Assembly: GCF_010725055.1 (NCBI RefSeq)
Contig: NZ_BJKB01000002.1
Location: forward strand, 1-64,000
Direction: 5' to 3'
Source of the DNA: Gelidibacter japonicus
Lineage (GTDB): Bacteria; Bacteroidota; Bacteroidia; Flavobacteriales; Flavobacteriaceae
DNA: 64,000 nt
Shown: one piece after another, positions 63,271 through 64,000 of the stretch
How positions within the stretch are numbered: position 1 is the stretch's first letter
Layout: the number at the start of each line of letters is the position of its first letter
The notes under the pieces: generated by a model
What the model was told of the DNA's origin: nothing
The model's input: the letters and a program-made list of their open reading frames with translations, nothing else
Database searches by the model: none
Translations under genes and position numbers: made by a program

Positions 63271-63302
63271 AAAGCCATTTACTTATCGTGAATGGCTTTT
63301 TT
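63271..63302 (+). terminator. Terminator after the FKBP gene
   Basis: AAAGCCATT pairs with AATGGCTTT around an 11-base loop and runs into a T-tract. It lies 22 bp after the stop. Confidence 0.85.
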
Positions 63303-63367
63303 AATTTAGGTGCTATAAATTCAGATCTGCGTCTATAATTTGATGATCTAAATACATTAGACCGTCA

Positions 63368-63618
63368 AATTCTTCACAACTGATCCAAGCCTTATAAAAG
63401 GCAGAAAAGAGTTTTCAAATATGAGTGGGTCCTAATTCAAGAACGTCAGGGTCCGACCGGCTCGGGCGGGCAAACCCATGAAGTATGAATAAGGAATTGC
63501 CTTTTTGATCGAGGTGAGCTTCGGACCATTAAAACCCACTGGTGGAAATAAAGGCGATACTGGCGTACACTTCGACCGAATGAAGGAGTTTTTCATTCAG
63601 CACCTGATTCTAAAATAG
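63368..63618 (+). pseudogene. Decayed 3' fragment of an S9B dipeptidyl-peptidase gene
   Basis: Hand translation from 63368 reads NSSQLIQAL*KAEKSFQI*VGP. From 63553 another frame reads GDTGVHFDRMKEFFIQHLILK and a stop at 63616-63618. These correspond to NSLQLIQALQKAEKSFEVQVGP and to the final residues FERMMEFFIQHLILK of the peptidase encoded at 59715-61799. Two stops, a frame change and a GC-rich insert of about 118 bp (63435-63552) show that it is dead. It is a relic of a former paralogue. Confidence 0.85.
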
Positions 63619-64000
63619 CAACTTATAATGGTGGTACTTTCTAAATCATAGATTATGTTAAGTGTAAATACCAATGTAAACAGCGTGGAAACACCATCAG
63701 AGTTGATTAATCCAAAAAACACTATCTAAAACCCCAGAAACTCAAGAGACTACATTAAGCTTTTATTAATTTCAATTTAATCTTCACAAAAATATCGTTT
63801 AATAACTTTTACTGATGTTGGCTTAATTTAATTTCTATCCTCGGTACTCAATTAACCCTGAAAGGATAGACAATTGATATTCTTATTTTAAATTCGGTCA
63901 GTTAATCAGTCTTTTTTTTGATTGCAATAGGTCATTACAGCTCTAAAAATTTGTTCTCTTATTGGGCTGAGATTATAATACGACCGATTTAGCAATAATC

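Larger units (their letters stand above)
63249..64000. other. Right-end non-coding region
   Basis: It contains the FKBP terminator, the S9B pseudogene fragment described separately, and about 380 bp of AT-rich sequence to the window end. A 24-codon frame from 63654 is too short and featureless to call. Whether a gene begins beyond 64000 cannot be seen. Confidence 0.5.

Noticed and set aside
63654-63728. 24-codon frame near the right end
   Set aside because: Too short, no signal peptide or toxin-like pattern, and no promoter or terminator context.

Overview
The window reads as chromosomal DNA of a marine-type member of the Flavobacteriaceae (Bacteroidetes). The evidence is AT-rich sequence, a SusC/SusD pair, DUF2807 'head GIN' proteins, a GH3-family protein, starts mostly without Shine-Dalgarno sequences, and several promoters matching the Bacteroidetes consensus TTTG-N19-TAnnTTTG (best case 52566-52596). 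There is one tRNA (Pro, anticodon TGG). I see no rRNA, CRISPR array, intact insertion sequence, prophage or integrase.

Layout. 0-16.3 kb: general cell physiology. This includes an M14 carboxypeptidase, two lysophospholipid acyltransferases, CsaA, a thioredoxin-like protein, a membrane-anchored FAM20/HipA-like kinase-fold protein, a secreted HEXXH protein, a cysteine-rich copper-storage protein upstream of GH3, a ThiE-like protein, a TonB-dependent receptor, lysoplasmalogenase, an ECF sigma factor with a membrane partner, CoA pyrophosphatase and a cyclophilin lipoprotein. 16.3-20.4 kb: an M3 peptidase, a decayed PIN-type toxin-antitoxin pair, a TRIC-family channel and an 83-bp tandem repeat array. 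20.4-25.9 kb: an RDD/SpoIIM/DUF4129/DUF4350/MoxR cluster in which the expected DUF58 gene is absent, then DUF4442. 26-30.6 kb: DUF4870, and a PadR-PspC-DUF2807-DUF2807 envelope-stress set. 30.7-33.7 kb: an outer-membrane protein, thioredoxin reductase and a cysteine-free ArsC-like protein.

33.7-38.1 kb is a stress cassette: a small lipoprotein, DUF1328, an active-site-less SRAP protein, a PA2169-type four-helix protein, a candidate small RNA, an AraC regulator, and YtxH/holin/DUF6327 proteins. Upstream regions of these units share a TTGCGTCA-like element. In three of them its GCG core lies exactly 24 nt before a -7 box.

38.3-46.6 kb: central metabolism. A succinate-semialdehyde dehydrogenase is followed by a leftward run of PQQ-type sugar dehydrogenase, cytochrome c, uridine kinase, DivIC and both methylmalonyl-CoA mutase subunits. 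46.8-52 kb: tRNA-Pro, then a RamB/ScfR-type regulator divergent from malate synthase and isocitrate lyase (glyoxylate shunt), with palindromes in the shared promoter. 52.6-61.8 kb: a SusC/SusD pair next to two S9 peptidases, which looks like a peptide-uptake locus. 62-64 kb: a DUF3124 lipoprotein, an FKBP, and a decayed 3' fragment of another S9B peptidase.

Functions rest on motif recognition by eye; no database search was run. Where the longest frame starts with TTG or runs into an upstream gene, the start was moved to an ATG giving a sensible N-terminus, and this is stated.
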